A stretch of DNA of 57,128 nt from Lachnospiraceae bacterium (lineage in GTDB: Bacteria; Bacillota; Clostridia; Lachnospirales; Lachnospiraceae). This document shows, in pieces, positions 46,005-55,612 of the stretch; position 1 is the stretch's first letter, and every line of letters begins with the position of its first letter. Location: the NCBI GenBank assembly GCA_017623815.1, contig JAGAOK010000004.1, forward strand, positions 1 to 57,128, given 5' to 3'. The position numbers and the translations under genes are program-made. Under the pieces are notes generated by a model. It worked only from the letters and a program-made list of their open reading frames with translations, ran no database searches and was not told the DNA's origin.

Positions 46005-47420
46005 TTAATATGCATTTTTATTGATAAAGCCTTTAAACAGAGTTAAAAACAATATCTTGATATCCAGTCCCACTGTCCAGTTTTCAATATAATAAAGGTC
46101 ACAGTCAATACGCTTGCGGATTGAAGTATCCCCGCGGAAGCCATTGACCTGTGCCCATCCGGTCATACCCGGACGCACCTGATGCTTAATCATATATCTC
46201 GGAATCTCTTCCTTAAATTTCTCTACAAAAAACGGTCTTTCCGGTCTCGGTCCAACCAGACTCATATCACCGAGCAGCACATTGAAAAACTGTGGCATCT
46301 CATCTATGCTGGTCTTTCGCAGAACCCTTCCCACCTTCGTCACACGCGGGTCATCTCTGGTGGTCCACTCTTTTTTCTCTTCACTCGGCTTTTGTACCTC
46401 CATTGTACGGAACTTGTACATCTGGAACGGTTTGTTATGAAGTCCCACTCGCTCCTGCTTAAAGATAATCGGACCTTCGCTCGTCAGCTTAATTAAAATC
46501 GCAGAAACAATCAGCACCGGCGAAAACAGTACAATCGCAAAAAGGCCACCGAAAATATCCACAACTCTCTTTAATATCATATTTAAGGTATTGGTAAGCG
46601 GTACATGGCGGATGTTGATAACCGGAAGTCCGTTCAGATCTTCCGTGTACGGCTTACTCGGAATGACGCTGTTATAATCCGGTATAAACTTTGTATGGAC
46701 ACCGGATTTTTCACAAAGACTTACAATATCCTCCAGACGGCCGTAATCTTCCAGCGCAAGCGTAACCGCAATCTCGTCCAGTTTATTTTGCGGAAGAATG
46801 TAAAACAGGTTGTCAATCTGACCTATCACTTTAATTCCTCTGTACTCCGTTCCGCGCGGAATCTTGTCATCCAGTATTCCGCGGACCACATATCCCCACT
46901 GCGGATTCTGGCGGATTCTGTCAATATAAAGCTCTGCTGCGCGGGAATAACCCACAAGCAGAATGTATTTTACGTTATATCCTTTCTTACGCAGCACGCG
47001 CAGCCATTTATGGATTGCAACACGAAATGCCGAATCAATAAAAATATTGATTATATAGAAATAAAAGATGAGTGTACGCGAAAAGTCATCCAAATGGATT
47101 ACGAACAATGCACCGATAAACAGTACAAAACCTACTGTATTGGCACGGATAATATTATAAATTTCTCTTCGGATACTCCCTGCACGCTTTGCTGTGTACA
47201 TATTGAAAAGATAGTACAAAAATAAGTACCCCGGAACAATCAGGTACAGGGCACTAAAATAAGTCCGCCCGCTCAGTGCTCCGACATCGGCTCCCGTGTA
47301 AAACGGTTCAATGCCGCTTCGGAATTTCAAAAACCAGGCAGCTGCATACGACAATATAATAACAAGTGCATCAAGCAATACATGCAATCTATTAAATATT
47401 TTCTGATTATCTTTTATCAT
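46005..47420 (-). CDS. Undecaprenyl-phosphate sugar phosphotransferase (priming)
   Basis: The 471-residue protein has an N-terminal five-helix region (about 15-130), a Rossmann-like CoA-binding domain (about 140-260) and the C-terminal bacterial sugar transferase domain (about 270-471) with the signature [20 protein letters not shown] and PRPERPFF. It puts the first sugar-1-phosphate on undecaprenyl phosphate, starting the glycan. Such WbaP/CpsE-type proteins cannot be assigned to a sugar from sequence alone. Promoter at 47454-47482. Confidence 0.92.
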   Translation of the reverse strand: MIKDNQKIFNRLHVLLDALVIILSYAAAWFLKFRSGIEPFYTGADVGALSGRTYFSALYLIVPGYLFLYYLFNMYTAKRAGSIRREIYNIIRANTVGFVLFIGALFVIHLDDFSRTLIFYFYIINIFIDSAFRVAIHKWLRVLRKKGYNVKYILLVGYSRAAELYIDRIRQNPQWGYVVRGILDDKIPRGTEYRGIKVIGQIDNLFYILPQNKLDEIAVTLALEDYGRLEDIVSLCEKSGVHTKFIPDYNSVIPSKPYTEDLNGLPVINIRHVPLTNTLNMILKRVVDIFGGLFAIVLFSPVLIVSAILIKLTSEGPIIFKQERVGLHNKPFQMYKFRTMEVQKPSEEKKEWTTRDDPRVTKVGRVLRKTSIDEMPQFFNVLLGDMSLVGPRPERPFFVEKFKEEIPRYMIKHQVRPGMTGWAQVNGFRGDTSIRKRIDCDLYYIENWTVGLDIKILFLTLFKGFINKNAY

Positions 47421-47453
47421 GGTATATCACCTATTATCCCACATAACACGAAC

Positions 47454-47482
47454 ATTTTACCTTATTTTCGCATAAAGGTCAA
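47454..47482 (-). promoter_or_regulatory. Promoter of the priming transferase-LCP genes
   Basis: On the minus strand TTGACC (47477-47482) and TAAAAT (47454-47459) are 17 bases apart, just behind the glycosyltransferase stop and 34 bases before the start at 47420. Confidence 0.6.
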
Positions 47483-48450
47483 CCTTCGGTCACTCTGCGG
47501 AGCATATTATACCACAGTTCAAATTGTACCTTGATATAGGCTCCCATATACCGCCTGTGAAACGGAAATTTCTTTTTCCGCCCCTCTCCGGAGCAGGAAA
47601 GAACAAGTCCCCGCCACAATCCTCTGACATAGATACGCCCCATCCCCTTTTTCATAAAGAACAACGATTTTACAAAAAAACCAAGCAAAAGAAACGGCAA
47701 ATTCAATAGTATTTGCAAGCATGGCATATTTTTGTAAATCAGGTAAACACTGTTCCTGGAAGAAAGATTCACCTTAAATTCGTTGTAACGCGAACCGCTG
47801 AATCCGCTTCCTGCATGATATACGACCGCCTTCGGGCAATATCCGTTTTTGTATCCGCGTAGTCTTGCACGGTATCCCACATCAATATCTTCCAAATATG
47901 CAAAATGCAATTCATCAAAGTAACCAATCTGGCGGAATACCTCACGACGGTAAATCGCAGCACCTGCACAGGCTGCAAACACATCGCCATCTGCAGTAAA
48001 ACGCAGCGACGGCTTTCCTTTTCCTCTTGCAAATGCCCAGCCGAGCGCACAATAATAATCTCCTGCATCATCTATCACATCCGGCTGTTTCATACAAAGC
48101 ATCTTGGAAGAAAAGCTGAAATACTTTGGATGCTCCTCCATGGCCTGTTCAAGCCTTGCTACAAAATCGTGCTCCACAACGGTATCGTTGTTTAGCAAAA
48201 GAACATAAGGTGTCTTTGACTCTTTAATACCGACATTGACCGCATGGCTGAAGCCGGTATTTTCACTAAGACATAGCAAACGCACCCACGGAAAACGCTC
48301 CTTTATCATCTGCACACTTCCGTCCTCCGATCCATTATCCACCACGATGGTATCAAATGTTGTCCCCTTAGAACGCTTTAAAAAAATCAGGCAGTCTTCC
48401 AAATATGAAATTCCATTGTAATTCGGTATGACAACCGTTGTTTTTATCAT
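47479..48450 (-). CDS. Family-2 glycosyltransferase
   Basis: The 323-residue protein has TTVVIPNYNGISYLEDCL at the start, the acidic motif LLLNNDTVVEHDFV (about 92), and FDELHFAYLEDIDVGYRARLRGYKN, typical of GT2 enzymes of surface glycan loci, and one or two hydrophobic segments near the C-terminus. The acceptor and donor are unknown. It starts one base behind the next glycosyltransferase gene's stop, with GAGG upstream. Confidence 0.85.
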   Translation of the reverse strand: MIKTTVVIPNYNGISYLEDCLIFLKRSKGTTFDTIVVDNGSEDGSVQMIKERFPWVRLLCLSENTGFSHAVNVGIKESKTPYVLLLNNDTVVEHDFVARLEQAMEEHPKYFSFSSKMLCMKQPDVIDDAGDYYCALGWAFARGKGKPSLRFTADGDVFAACAGAAIYRREVFRQIGYFDELHFAYLEDIDVGYRARLRGYKNGYCPKAVVYHAGSGFSGSRYNEFKVNLSSRNSVYLIYKNMPCLQILLNLPFLLLGFFVKSLFFMKKGMGRIYVRGLWRGLVLSCSGEGRKKKFPFHRRYMGAYIKVQFELWYNMLRRVTEG

Positions 48451-48451
48451 C

Positions 48452-49771
48452 TTAATTCCTCACTGTAAACTCAGGCAGATAAACCATTCTTCCGCCTCCC
48501 GTCCTAGATGAAAGAGTCTCTTCGTCTCTTCTCCTGATACACGCTTCATCTGCATCTTCCGCCTCAAAGGTAAGAACCGCTTTATGCATATATCCACTGT
48601 ATTTTTCATTCATTCCGGCAAAAAGTTCCCTGCCGTCCACCACCGGTCCTGCAACCACTTTTCCAAACCGCACTTTTTTTCCACAAACTGCGGTCACATC
48701 GGGTCTTACCTGAAAAATATCCGGCTTGTACTGTATCCTGTAAAACCCAAGATGTCTGGTATGCTCTACAGAAACATTCCATTCGTTTTTTGCAGCAAAG
48801 TTCTCCAGCGCACGAATCCCTGCTTCATATGCATATCGTTTGCTCTCCGGATTATCGGAGGTAGAAGCCATATGTGCTCTCCAGTGATAAAGAACCTTAG
48901 GTACATGCCCTATCTTGCGCTTTAAATAATCTCCTTCATATGGAATATACGTTTCTTTTACCTCGCGCTTTTGGCCTTCTTCCTCTTCCAAAATCAGGAA
49001 ATCATCCCGACGCCGACATTCCAGTTCATACACAGCCTGCAAAAACAAATCATAATCCTGTGCACCGTTAAACGCCGGGCGAAATGTCAGACTTTCCATC
49101 AGACTTTTGCTCAGGACAGTAAAATGGCAAATATAATTGTTGGACAAAAGAAAATCAAAGTTGAAATCCGGTTTAAAATTCGGTTCAAAATGAACGGTTC
49201 CGTCTCCACTGACTTTATCTTCGTCCGTATACACCATTTCATATTTTGTGTTCTCAAGCAGCATCGCAATCTCTGCCAGCGCATCCGGATGAAGCAAATC
49301 ATCGTGATCCAAAAGACCGATATAATCACCATCCGCGTGTTTTAAAGCCTCATTTGTATTTTCCGAGATACCTTTATTATCCTTCAAACGGGCATAACAA
49401 ATACGCTCATCGGTATATTCTGTCATCACCTTCTCAAGTTTGTCACTCTTAGATGCATCCGCAATCACAAGCTGCCAATTTGGATAAGACTGGCGGCAGA
49501 CAGAGTTTATCATCTCTCTGTAATAGGTCTCGTTTGTTTCATAAGCGGGCACAACAATACTGAATCGATATTCTTTTGTGAGTTTTCGAAGTTCTTTCGG
49601 TGTCACTGTTCGTGTCGGCTCCTTGGTACGTTCTGCCGTTTCCCCATATCGGTTAGCCCGAATCTGATCCGGATCGGCTCCAAACCATCCCATACGTTCC
49701 ATCGCAGCATACACCGTCGGAACAACTCCGTTTCGTTTTAAAAAAGAAACGGTTCTGCTGATCTGACTCAT
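48452..49771 (-). CDS. Family-2 glycosyltransferase with extended N-terminus
   Basis: The 439-residue protein has a leader of about 70 residues, then RFSIVVPAYETNETYYREMI, YIGLLDHDDLLHPDAL (the metal-binding DHDD) and VYTDEDKV, the GT2 pattern often seen in rhamnan/teichoic-acid loci. It starts with GGAGG five bases upstream. The gene lies 16 bases behind the membrane gene at 49788. Confidence 0.85.
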   Translation of the reverse strand: MSQISRTVSFLKRNGVVPTVYAAMERMGWFGADPDQIRANRYGETAERTKEPTRTVTPKELRKLTKEYRFSIVVPAYETNETYYREMINSVCRQSYPNWQLVIADASKSDKLEKVMTEYTDERICYARLKDNKGISENTNEALKHADGDYIGLLDHDDLLHPDALAEIAMLLENTKYEMVYTDEDKVSGDGTVHFEPNFKPDFNFDFLLSNNYICHFTVLSKSLMESLTFRPAFNGAQDYDLFLQAVYELECRRRDDFLILEEEEGQKREVKETYIPYEGDYLKRKIGHVPKVLYHWRAHMASTSDNPESKRYAYEAGIRALENFAAKNEWNVSVEHTRHLGFYRIQYKPDIFQVRPDVTAVCGKKVRFGKVVAGPVVDGRELFAGMNEKYSGYMHKAVLTFEAEDADEACIRRRDEETLSSRTGGGRMVYLPEFTVRN

Positions 49772-49787
49772 ACTTCCTCCATTCGCA

Positions 49788-51422
49788 TCACCCTGCAGGC
49801 CGGCAATCCTTTTCCGTCTTCGTGATACAAAAATGATAGATTATATAAAATAACACACAATATCCAAACAAATAAACCGAATAATAATACATAAAAAGTC
49901 TGGACGGCGCTGTCAAAAAGACCAGCGGTACCTTTGCGGCCACAGTCAGCAGCAGCAAAAGCATAGTCCACTTTCTCTTTATCAATAAAAAAACACTTGC
50001 TATTACCAGCAGACCAATCGCAGGGATTGCCGAATAAACAAAATCTGTGATTGCAAGTTTTTTGTCATAATCCTCTTTCGTTCTCAGTTCCAGTTTTTTA
50101 ATAACACCCGTTCTTATTTCATTATTAAGCGGCTTCGCCAGCGGATAGGTCCGAAACGCTTCGTAATTTGGCACATTTTCTTTGGTAAACAACTCTGTCG
50201 TATTCTCCAAAAGATCCGAGGAATCTAAGAAGGTTTGCAGGCGTTCCTGCAAAAACACCCTCGGATATTTCATAATCAATTGATAATATGCAGCTTTAAA
50301 TTCCCTAAAATCATCCTCAGTGTATGCCCTCTGGAACTGCGGTTCTCCCCAGAACAAATTAATTCCTGACTTTCCCTGTGCTGCTCCCTGCAGGGTTACT
50401 TCCACATTGATGACCTGATCGATATTCTCTAACAACTCCCGGTCCTTTTCATCTGCATTTTCATGTGCCGCTTCTACCAGCGGAACCAGCGGAAGCACCA
50501 CACTGGTCAGCTCATACTGCTGTCCGCTCGACATCCGCTCTCCGATTTTTTGCGGAGCAAATAAGATAACAAATGCAATCAAATATAAAATTATCTGCCC
50601 GGCGTAGCGGCGTCCTTTTCCAATGACAAGAAGAAGCACCGGATATGCCACCAGATAATAAATTGCCTCGGTTCTCCAAAGCGTCACAAGCACCGCCAGC
50701 GCAGATATATAAATCCAGTAGCCGGATTTCCACGACTTACCGGACATTGTTTCCTTTTTTATACGCTTTGACAAAAAAAACAATTCTGCAATCAGCAGCA
50801 CTTCCAAAAACGCATACAGACTCATGCGGATCGGATATAAATTCGAATCCAGAACCGGAAACATTAAAAACGGGAGCAAAAGCAGAAGCCACATCCGCTT
50901 CCCTGCCCCTATGCTTTTTTCCTGTATGCAGAGCGTGATAAGGCGCGCCACAATCAAAGATATACATGCGCACTGCACGATAATCACCCCCGCCGGAAAG
51001 GGCAGAAGCATCATCGACAGCACATAAAATACACTTGTTATATAATTTTGCCAAAAGTGCGGAAACAATTGAACGGAGCTACTGAGCAGTCCGAACTCAT
51101 CCATACGCCAGATTCCCGGCCAGGTCAAAAGAAGAAGCACTGACATCACCAGCATATAGCCGCCTGCCACCTTTAAGAAAAACCGGTCTGCATGCTTTGC
51201 CGCCCAAAATACGACCTGCCACAATACAATCAAAAGCACAAAAAACACAAGCTTCACCGCGACGGTCTCCACGCTGCGCAGGGTCTCTTTTGCCGTCGAA
51301 AAATCAAACCATGCATAGCAAAATATCAGCCGGTCCGTAAAAAATGTCACAACAAAATGCAATGCTGCTATGATCAGTGCCGTCTTATTTACTTTTCTGC
51401 CCCTGCTTCCAGCAGCCTCCAT
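49788..51422 (-). CDS. Polytopic membrane protein, DUF6020-like, glycan-locus
   Basis: The 544-residue protein has about 12 helices and a soluble loop of about 110 residues between residues 310 and 420. An outer loop carries LTWPGIWRMDEFGLLSSSVQ with Asp-Glu, as seen in membrane glycosyltransferase or polymerase-like proteins of this kind (DUF6020-like). Function is unknown; a role as a glycan transferase or polymerase is suggested by place. It has AAAGGAG upstream of ATG 51422 and follows the nucleotidyltransferase gene by 18 bases. Confidence 0.6.
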   Translation of the reverse strand: MEAAGSRGRKVNKTALIIAALHFVVTFFTDRLIFCYAWFDFSTAKETLRSVETVAVKLVFFVLLIVLWQVVFWAAKHADRFFLKVAGGYMLVMSVLLLLTWPGIWRMDEFGLLSSSVQLFPHFWQNYITSVFYVLSMMLLPFPAGVIIVQCACISLIVARLITLCIQEKSIGAGKRMWLLLLLPFLMFPVLDSNLYPIRMSLYAFLEVLLIAELFFLSKRIKKETMSGKSWKSGYWIYISALAVLVTLWRTEAIYYLVAYPVLLLVIGKGRRYAGQIILYLIAFVILFAPQKIGERMSSGQQYELTSVVLPLVPLVEAAHENADEKDRELLENIDQVINVEVTLQGAAQGKSGINLFWGEPQFQRAYTEDDFREFKAAYYQLIMKYPRVFLQERLQTFLDSSDLLENTTELFTKENVPNYEAFRTYPLAKPLNNEIRTGVIKKLELRTKEDYDKKLAITDFVYSAIPAIGLLVIASVFLLIKRKWTMLLLLLTVAAKVPLVFLTAPSRLFMYYYSVYLFGYCVLFYIIYHFCITKTEKDCRPAG

Positions 51423-51440
51423 GCCGTGTCACTCCTTTGT

Positions 51441-52172
51441 TTATGCCTTATAATTCTCGAGAAAATAGTTTAATTCCTCCGGTGTTCCGAGCACATGTAC
51501 CCTGTCATAATCCACGATGGAAATGCGCACATCTCCGCCCTTTGAAATCAGGTAATTGTATAAAGGCGCCACATACTTTTCGCCCTTTTCAAGTTTTTCC
51601 TCGCTCGTATAATATTCGTTGTACAACTGCTCGTACAGACGACACGTTTTAAAATAATAGGCACCAAGCGTACAATTATCTGAAATACGCACTTTCTCGC
51701 GCACCTCCACCACTTTTCCTCCTTCATCCAGTTTTGCGAAGCTCCAGTGGTCGCCGTCTGCGTGGAAACAAGGAATAAAACCATCTCCTGCAATCTGATC
51801 TGCCTTCATCTCAAAAGCTTCCACATACGTATCAATATTGTAGATCATAAGCGCCGAATCCGGATCCCATGCATCCTTTGCCAGCATCGCCGTCGTTGCC
51901 TGTCCGTCTGTCAGATAGTCAATTCCGATGACCGTCACATTGGTAATTCCGATTTTTTCACAGGTGCTTCGGATAAATTCTTCCGATTCATCTTCTTTTC
52001 TTACCACAAAAATATAGTCATTTTCCGGATTTTCAAATCCTTTCAGACTTTCCATCGACCACTCAAATAATGTCTTTCCGTGTGCCTCAATCTGGTATTT
52101 CGGTACGGTATAGCCGACCTTTCTGAATCTGGAACCAAGTCCTGCCATGGTAATCAGTACTGTAAGTTTCAT
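51441..52172 (-). CDS. Nucleotidyltransferase (sugar- or alcohol-phosphate activation)
   Basis: The 243-residue protein has the NTP-transferase start VLITMAGLGSRFRKVGYTVPKYQIE (glycine-rich loop with GSRF and the Lys of PKY) and a Rossmann core with NIDTYVE (metal-binding Asp). It should couple a phosphorylated compound to a nucleotide. The neighbouring HAD phosphatase and APH-type kinase suggest a dedicated activation route for an unknown compound. AAGGAAGG stands ahead of the ATG. It is 19 bases behind the DUF4956 gene. Confidence 0.75.
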   Translation of the reverse strand: MKLTVLITMAGLGSRFRKVGYTVPKYQIEAHGKTLFEWSMESLKGFENPENDYIFVVRKEDESEEFIRSTCEKIGITNVTVIGIDYLTDGQATTAMLAKDAWDPDSALMIYNIDTYVEAFEMKADQIAGDGFIPCFHADGDHWSFAKLDEGGKVVEVREKVRISDNCTLGAYYFKTCRLYEQLYNEYYTSEEKLEKGEKYVAPLYNYLISKGGDVRISIVDYDRVHVLGTPEELNYFLENYKA

Positions 52173-52191
52173 ATCTATTTTCCGCCTTCCT

Positions 52192-52872
52192 TTAATTCAT
52201 TGTAATCTCACCGTCATGTGCCATAAGAGACGCTCCGAATACCCCCGGAACCTCCATAATCTCTTTCAAAAGCTGTTGCTCATTTGCCGTCTTTATATCA
52301 AGAATCATATCCAGACTGTCGCTACTGACATTGCGGGATTTTACCTTTGCACGCTTTGCATGCTTTGTAACAACCTCTAAAATCTTCGGCTCATCATCGA
52401 TACCCTTGGCATTGACGATCAAAAGCACACTGGCTTTTCCTACCGGAGTCAGTTCTAAAGCAAACAGACCGATGGTAAGAATCAGCGCTGTTATCACTGC
52501 AATCTTGTACATTTCCGCTCCGCAGATAATACCGGTACTGATGGACCAGAATAAAAAGATCAGATCCATCGGATCCTTGATCGCTGTACGGAAACGCACG
52601 ATGGAAAGGGCACCGACCATACCGAGCGAAATCACGAGATTGGACTGCATTGCCAGAATAATGCTTGCCGTAATCACCGCAATCAGCGCAAGTGAAATAT
52701 TAAAGGTCTTGGAATAGTAATTTTTCTTGGTCGCCACATAATACACAACGAAGATGTAAAGTGCAATTGCGCATGTCACCATCAGTGTCACCAGAATCCG
52801 GGCCGTCGTAATATCACTTCCCGAAAATCCTTCTAAAAACGATTTCTTAAAAATATCTGCAAATGTGTTCAT
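52192..52872 (-). CDS. DUF4956 membrane protein
   Basis: The 226-residue protein has about four helices (residues 25-135) with the DUF4956 core NLVISLGMVGALSIVRFR (about 76-93), the WSISTGIICGAEMYKIA segment, and a C-terminal soluble domain of about 80 residues of ferredoxin-like length. Function is unknown; the family is found next to VTC polymerases and CotH. The ATG at 52872 overlaps the VTC gene's stop as ATGA, so it is translationally coupled to it. Confidence 0.85.
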   Translation of the reverse strand: MNTFADIFKKSFLEGFSGSDITTARILVTLMVTCAIALYIFVVYYVATKKNYYSKTFNISLALIAVITASIILAMQSNLVISLGMVGALSIVRFRTAIKDPMDLIFLFWSISTGIICGAEMYKIAVITALILTIGLFALELTPVGKASVLLIVNAKGIDDEPKILEVVTKHAKRAKVKSRNVSSDSLDMILDIKTANEQQLLKEIMEVPGVFGASLMAHDGEITMN

Positions 52873-53567
52873 GCTTTTTTCCTCTTTCTGCACAAATAAT
52901 ATTTTGAAAACGTAATCTGTCTCAGATGTCCCAGATCAAGCCCTGCCTTTATGTGCGCAGGCAGAAATTCGTCATATTTTACTTCTAAAAGATGTCTTCC
53001 CGGCGGAAGAATCGGTTCTTTTTTCAAATCCTTTTCAAAGAAATGTGCAAAATCCGTTGAAGCCGAAATATTTCGGTCCAGCGTCACTCTGACATTTCCC
53101 CGTGCATCCACATAAGGAATTCGGTCATACACGGTCATCACCTTCGGCTGCATATGACGAATGCGCATCAGCACCAAAAATTCACGCAAAAGCTCCGGAT
53201 AGGCTTCAAACGCCTGCGACTCCATGGAAAGAGGTTTCCCCGCAATCAGGAGATCTGCCTGATTTCTCGTCAGAGGCGCTGTATATTTGCGCGTTTTTCC
53301 TCTTTGCTTAACCTTTTTTTCAAGACGTATGGCCGTATCCTGCGCGTTATAGATACGAATCCGGTATTTTGCTCTCGGATCCGTCCCCGCTTCATTCTGA
53401 TAATAACAGGTATCTGCAATATCATCAAAATAAATGCTCCGTATCTGGTAAAACCCCTGCTCTTTGGCATGCACATCCTTTTGCATCACAGTGCCGACAC
53501 GGGCTTTTATCAAGGCAATATCCTTTTCATCAATCTGAAATTTATACTCATGTCTGCTTTTTTTCAT
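52869..53567 (-). CDS. VTC-domain polyphosphate polymerase-like protein
   Basis: The 232-residue protein has the tunnel-fold pattern of the VTC domain: HEYKFQI at the start, YRIRIYN and RLEKKVKQRGKTRK for the basic phosphate-binding residues, VRVTLDR, and LLEVKYDEFLP with the Glu-x-Lys of the active tunnel. In yeast VTC4 these residues bind ATP and growing polyphosphate. Here it has no membrane segment; the coupled DUF4956 protein would supply one. It follows cotH by 23 bases. Confidence 0.88.
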   Translation of the reverse strand: MKKSRHEYKFQIDEKDIALIKARVGTVMQKDVHAKEQGFYQIRSIYFDDIADTCYYQNEAGTDPRAKYRIRIYNAQDTAIRLEKKVKQRGKTRKYTAPLTRNQADLLIAGKPLSMESQAFEAYPELLREFLVLMRIRHMQPKVMTVYDRIPYVDARGNVRVTLDRNISASTDFAHFFEKDLKKEPILPPGRHLLEVKYDEFLPAHIKAGLDLGHLRQITFSKYYLCRKRKKA

Positions 53568-53590
53568 TCCGGCTGTTCCTGCCCCGTCAT

Positions 53591-55210
53591 TTACTCTGAT
53601 AACTGCTTTATATACTCATCCACAAATGCAAGTCTCTTTGTCGTAAACTCTTTCATAAACGTAATATCTTCCTCTGCGTTGCCATTTGGCCAGCGCTCCA
53701 TTTCACGCGCCATGGCGCCGGAGCCTGTCACCTGCATATAAAGTTCATCCATATGCGCAAGCACGCGGCCGGTTTCAAATGCGCTGCTCCGCCATTTGTC
53801 CCATGTCTGCTCCGCGGTCTCTCTCGCACCGCCGGCATCCAGACGGATTACACGCATTCCCGGCTCAAACGCAACCAAGGTCCTAAGCTCCTTATCGGAT
53901 TCCATGCAGAAAAATTCATTTTCCGCATACAGGGCTCCGAACGAAATATTCATATCCCACGGGATAAAGTAGCCGCAGGACTGCGTCCCTTTCTGTTTTG
54001 AGACATAATAGACATTCTTGTTTTCATTATCAAATCCTGCAATAGCCTGGAAAAACAGCCAGTTTTCGACAATATTTTTCACATCTGCCAGCTGACCGAT
54101 CTGCGTTTTGAATGCCTCGTCCCCTTCCTCCATACACAGAGCCATGCGGTAAAGCGGCTGCCACTCTTCCTCGTTTGCGAGCACCACGTCGCCTTTTAGA
54201 TAAAATCCACCGCGGTAGTTTGGCATGTTCGGATCCGGAAGATCTCCGATGAAATCCTCCGAGCGCCACGCGGCCGAATACTTCTTTTTATAGATCCGTT
54301 CCACGACATCCTGTCCGGATTGAAGCTGCACAGACACCTTGTCCGTTCCGATCTGCTTGCCGTCCACCGGATGCGTGAGCAGGTAAAGCCCTGCATACGC
54401 TTCATTGATAATCACTTCCACATATTCCCCGGTCACACCGAAATTGCGACCGTACGGATTTTGATACGCACCGACCTCCTGCCACAAATCCATGGCCAGC
54501 TTGTCACGGATTCTAGAATTGTCGGCATATAAACTATTTAAAATCCAGTCGTCATCCTTCCTGATTCCGAGAAGATTTTTGTTTTCTTTTTTAAAACTAC
54601 CGTCCTCTGCCTGCTCCTTGAGCTTTAAGCGAAGACTCTTTTTTTCATAGGAAAGACTGGTATTGCCTCTGAGGGCGCTTGTTGTCAGAGTCCTTGTCAC
54701 CCAGTCCGCATCATGACCGGTATCATACAATGCCATGTCAAACAACGCTTCGCCGTTTTCTGTCACATGCTCAGTCCCCCAAAAGGCCATGACCGGAAGA
54801 CCTGTCAGTTTCAGATAATACTTCGCGCAGCCTTCCTTTGATACGGCGTAAAACGGAATCGCTCGGTTTTGCGCGAGCAGGGAAAGCTTATCCTCCCTTG
54901 TGAAATCCTCCGCAAACAGCACCTCGGTTCCGTCAGCTCCTTCAAACGATCCGTTTTCCCACTCATTGCTGTCCATAGAAAGCGGAAGAAAAAAAGTTTT
55001 GCCGGATAGGTCATAGGCAAGTGCTTCTCCGGCAAACTTCAGTTCAAATTCCGTCTCTTCTGACTGCTCCGAAAGCTTTTGTTCAATTTTCCGGGCTTTC
55101 TCCTGACTGATAACCTGAATATCCATTCCCGCTTCTCCCGGCAACAGATTGCAGATTCCTACCACTGCCAAAAGCCCTGCTATGCTAAGCGCAAGCAGCC
55201 ATTTTCTCAT
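53591..55210 (-). CDS. CotH-family kinase-like protein with membrane anchor
   Basis: The 539-residue protein has an N-terminal helix (about 5-22), a domain of about 170 residues, then the CotH core: ALRGNTSLSYEKKSLRLKL, DWILNSLYADNSRIRDKLA, VEVIINEAYAGLYLLTHPV and FIPWDMNISFG. CotH proteins are atypical kinases, shown in Bacillus to phosphorylate spore coat proteins. The D-x-N-x-x-FG form of the last motif, where a second Asp is expected, is worth checking. The ATG at 55210 has GGAGG eight bases upstream and lies two bases from the HAD gene's stop. It is next to VTC and DUF4956, as in many bacteria. Confidence 0.85.
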   Translation of the reverse strand: MRKWLLALSIAGLLAVVGICNLLPGEAGMDIQVISQEKARKIEQKLSEQSEETEFELKFAGEALAYDLSGKTFFLPLSMDSNEWENGSFEGADGTEVLFAEDFTREDKLSLLAQNRAIPFYAVSKEGCAKYYLKLTGLPVMAFWGTEHVTENGEALFDMALYDTGHDADWVTRTLTTSALRGNTSLSYEKKSLRLKLKEQAEDGSFKKENKNLLGIRKDDDWILNSLYADNSRIRDKLAMDLWQEVGAYQNPYGRNFGVTGEYVEVIINEAYAGLYLLTHPVDGKQIGTDKVSVQLQSGQDVVERIYKKKYSAAWRSEDFIGDLPDPNMPNYRGGFYLKGDVVLANEEEWQPLYRMALCMEEGDEAFKTQIGQLADVKNIVENWLFFQAIAGFDNENKNVYYVSKQKGTQSCGYFIPWDMNISFGALYAENEFFCMESDKELRTLVAFEPGMRVIRLDAGGARETAEQTWDKWRSSAFETGRVLAHMDELYMQVTGSGAMAREMERWPNGNAEEDITFMKEFTTKRLAFVDEYIKQLSE

Positions 55211-55213
55211 CAA

Positions 55214-55612
55214 CTATTCCTCCGCGCACCGACTTCCTTTGCAAAGCGCATCCATCTCATCCACTGTGCATTTCAAAAATTCATCCGGGCGAATCGTCCG
55301 GTCGTCCACATAAAATCCCTTGTGACCCGGCCATGGCTTTCCGTATACGATTTCATCGTACGGAATCTCCCATTTATCAAGCCATGCAAGGAGCACTTTC
55401 GCTGTATTGGCATTGATCTTACCGATGTTTCCGTCATAGCTGTTCATGTTACGGGATGTAAACAAAACTATTTTTGCCCCGCCCTCTTTATACTCACGAA
55501 TCTTTGCCACCATCTCCGGAAACGGCACCAGATCGATGTATTCCTGATCCTTTCTTTTGATCGGACAGATGGTTCCGTCGATATCAAAACAAAAGGTTAA
55601 TTCTTTAAACAT
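55214..55612 (-). CDS. HAD-family phosphatase (capsule type)
   Basis: The 132-residue protein has HAD motif I FDIDGTICPI (nucleophile Asp and acid Asp), motif II FTSRN and motif IV VDDRTIRPDE. It lacks a large cap, as in the small HAD phosphatases of capsule loci. Its start overlaps the end of the kinase gene by 16 bases; cotH follows. With the kinase and nucleotidyltransferase it likely handles one phosphorylated intermediate. Confidence 0.85.
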   Translation of the reverse strand: MFKELTFCFDIDGTICPIKRKDQEYIDLVPFPEMVAKIREYKEGGAKIVLFTSRNMNSYDGNIGKINANTAKVLLAWLDKWEIPYDEIVYGKPWPGHKGFYVDDRTIRPDEFLKCTVDEMDALCKGSRCAEE

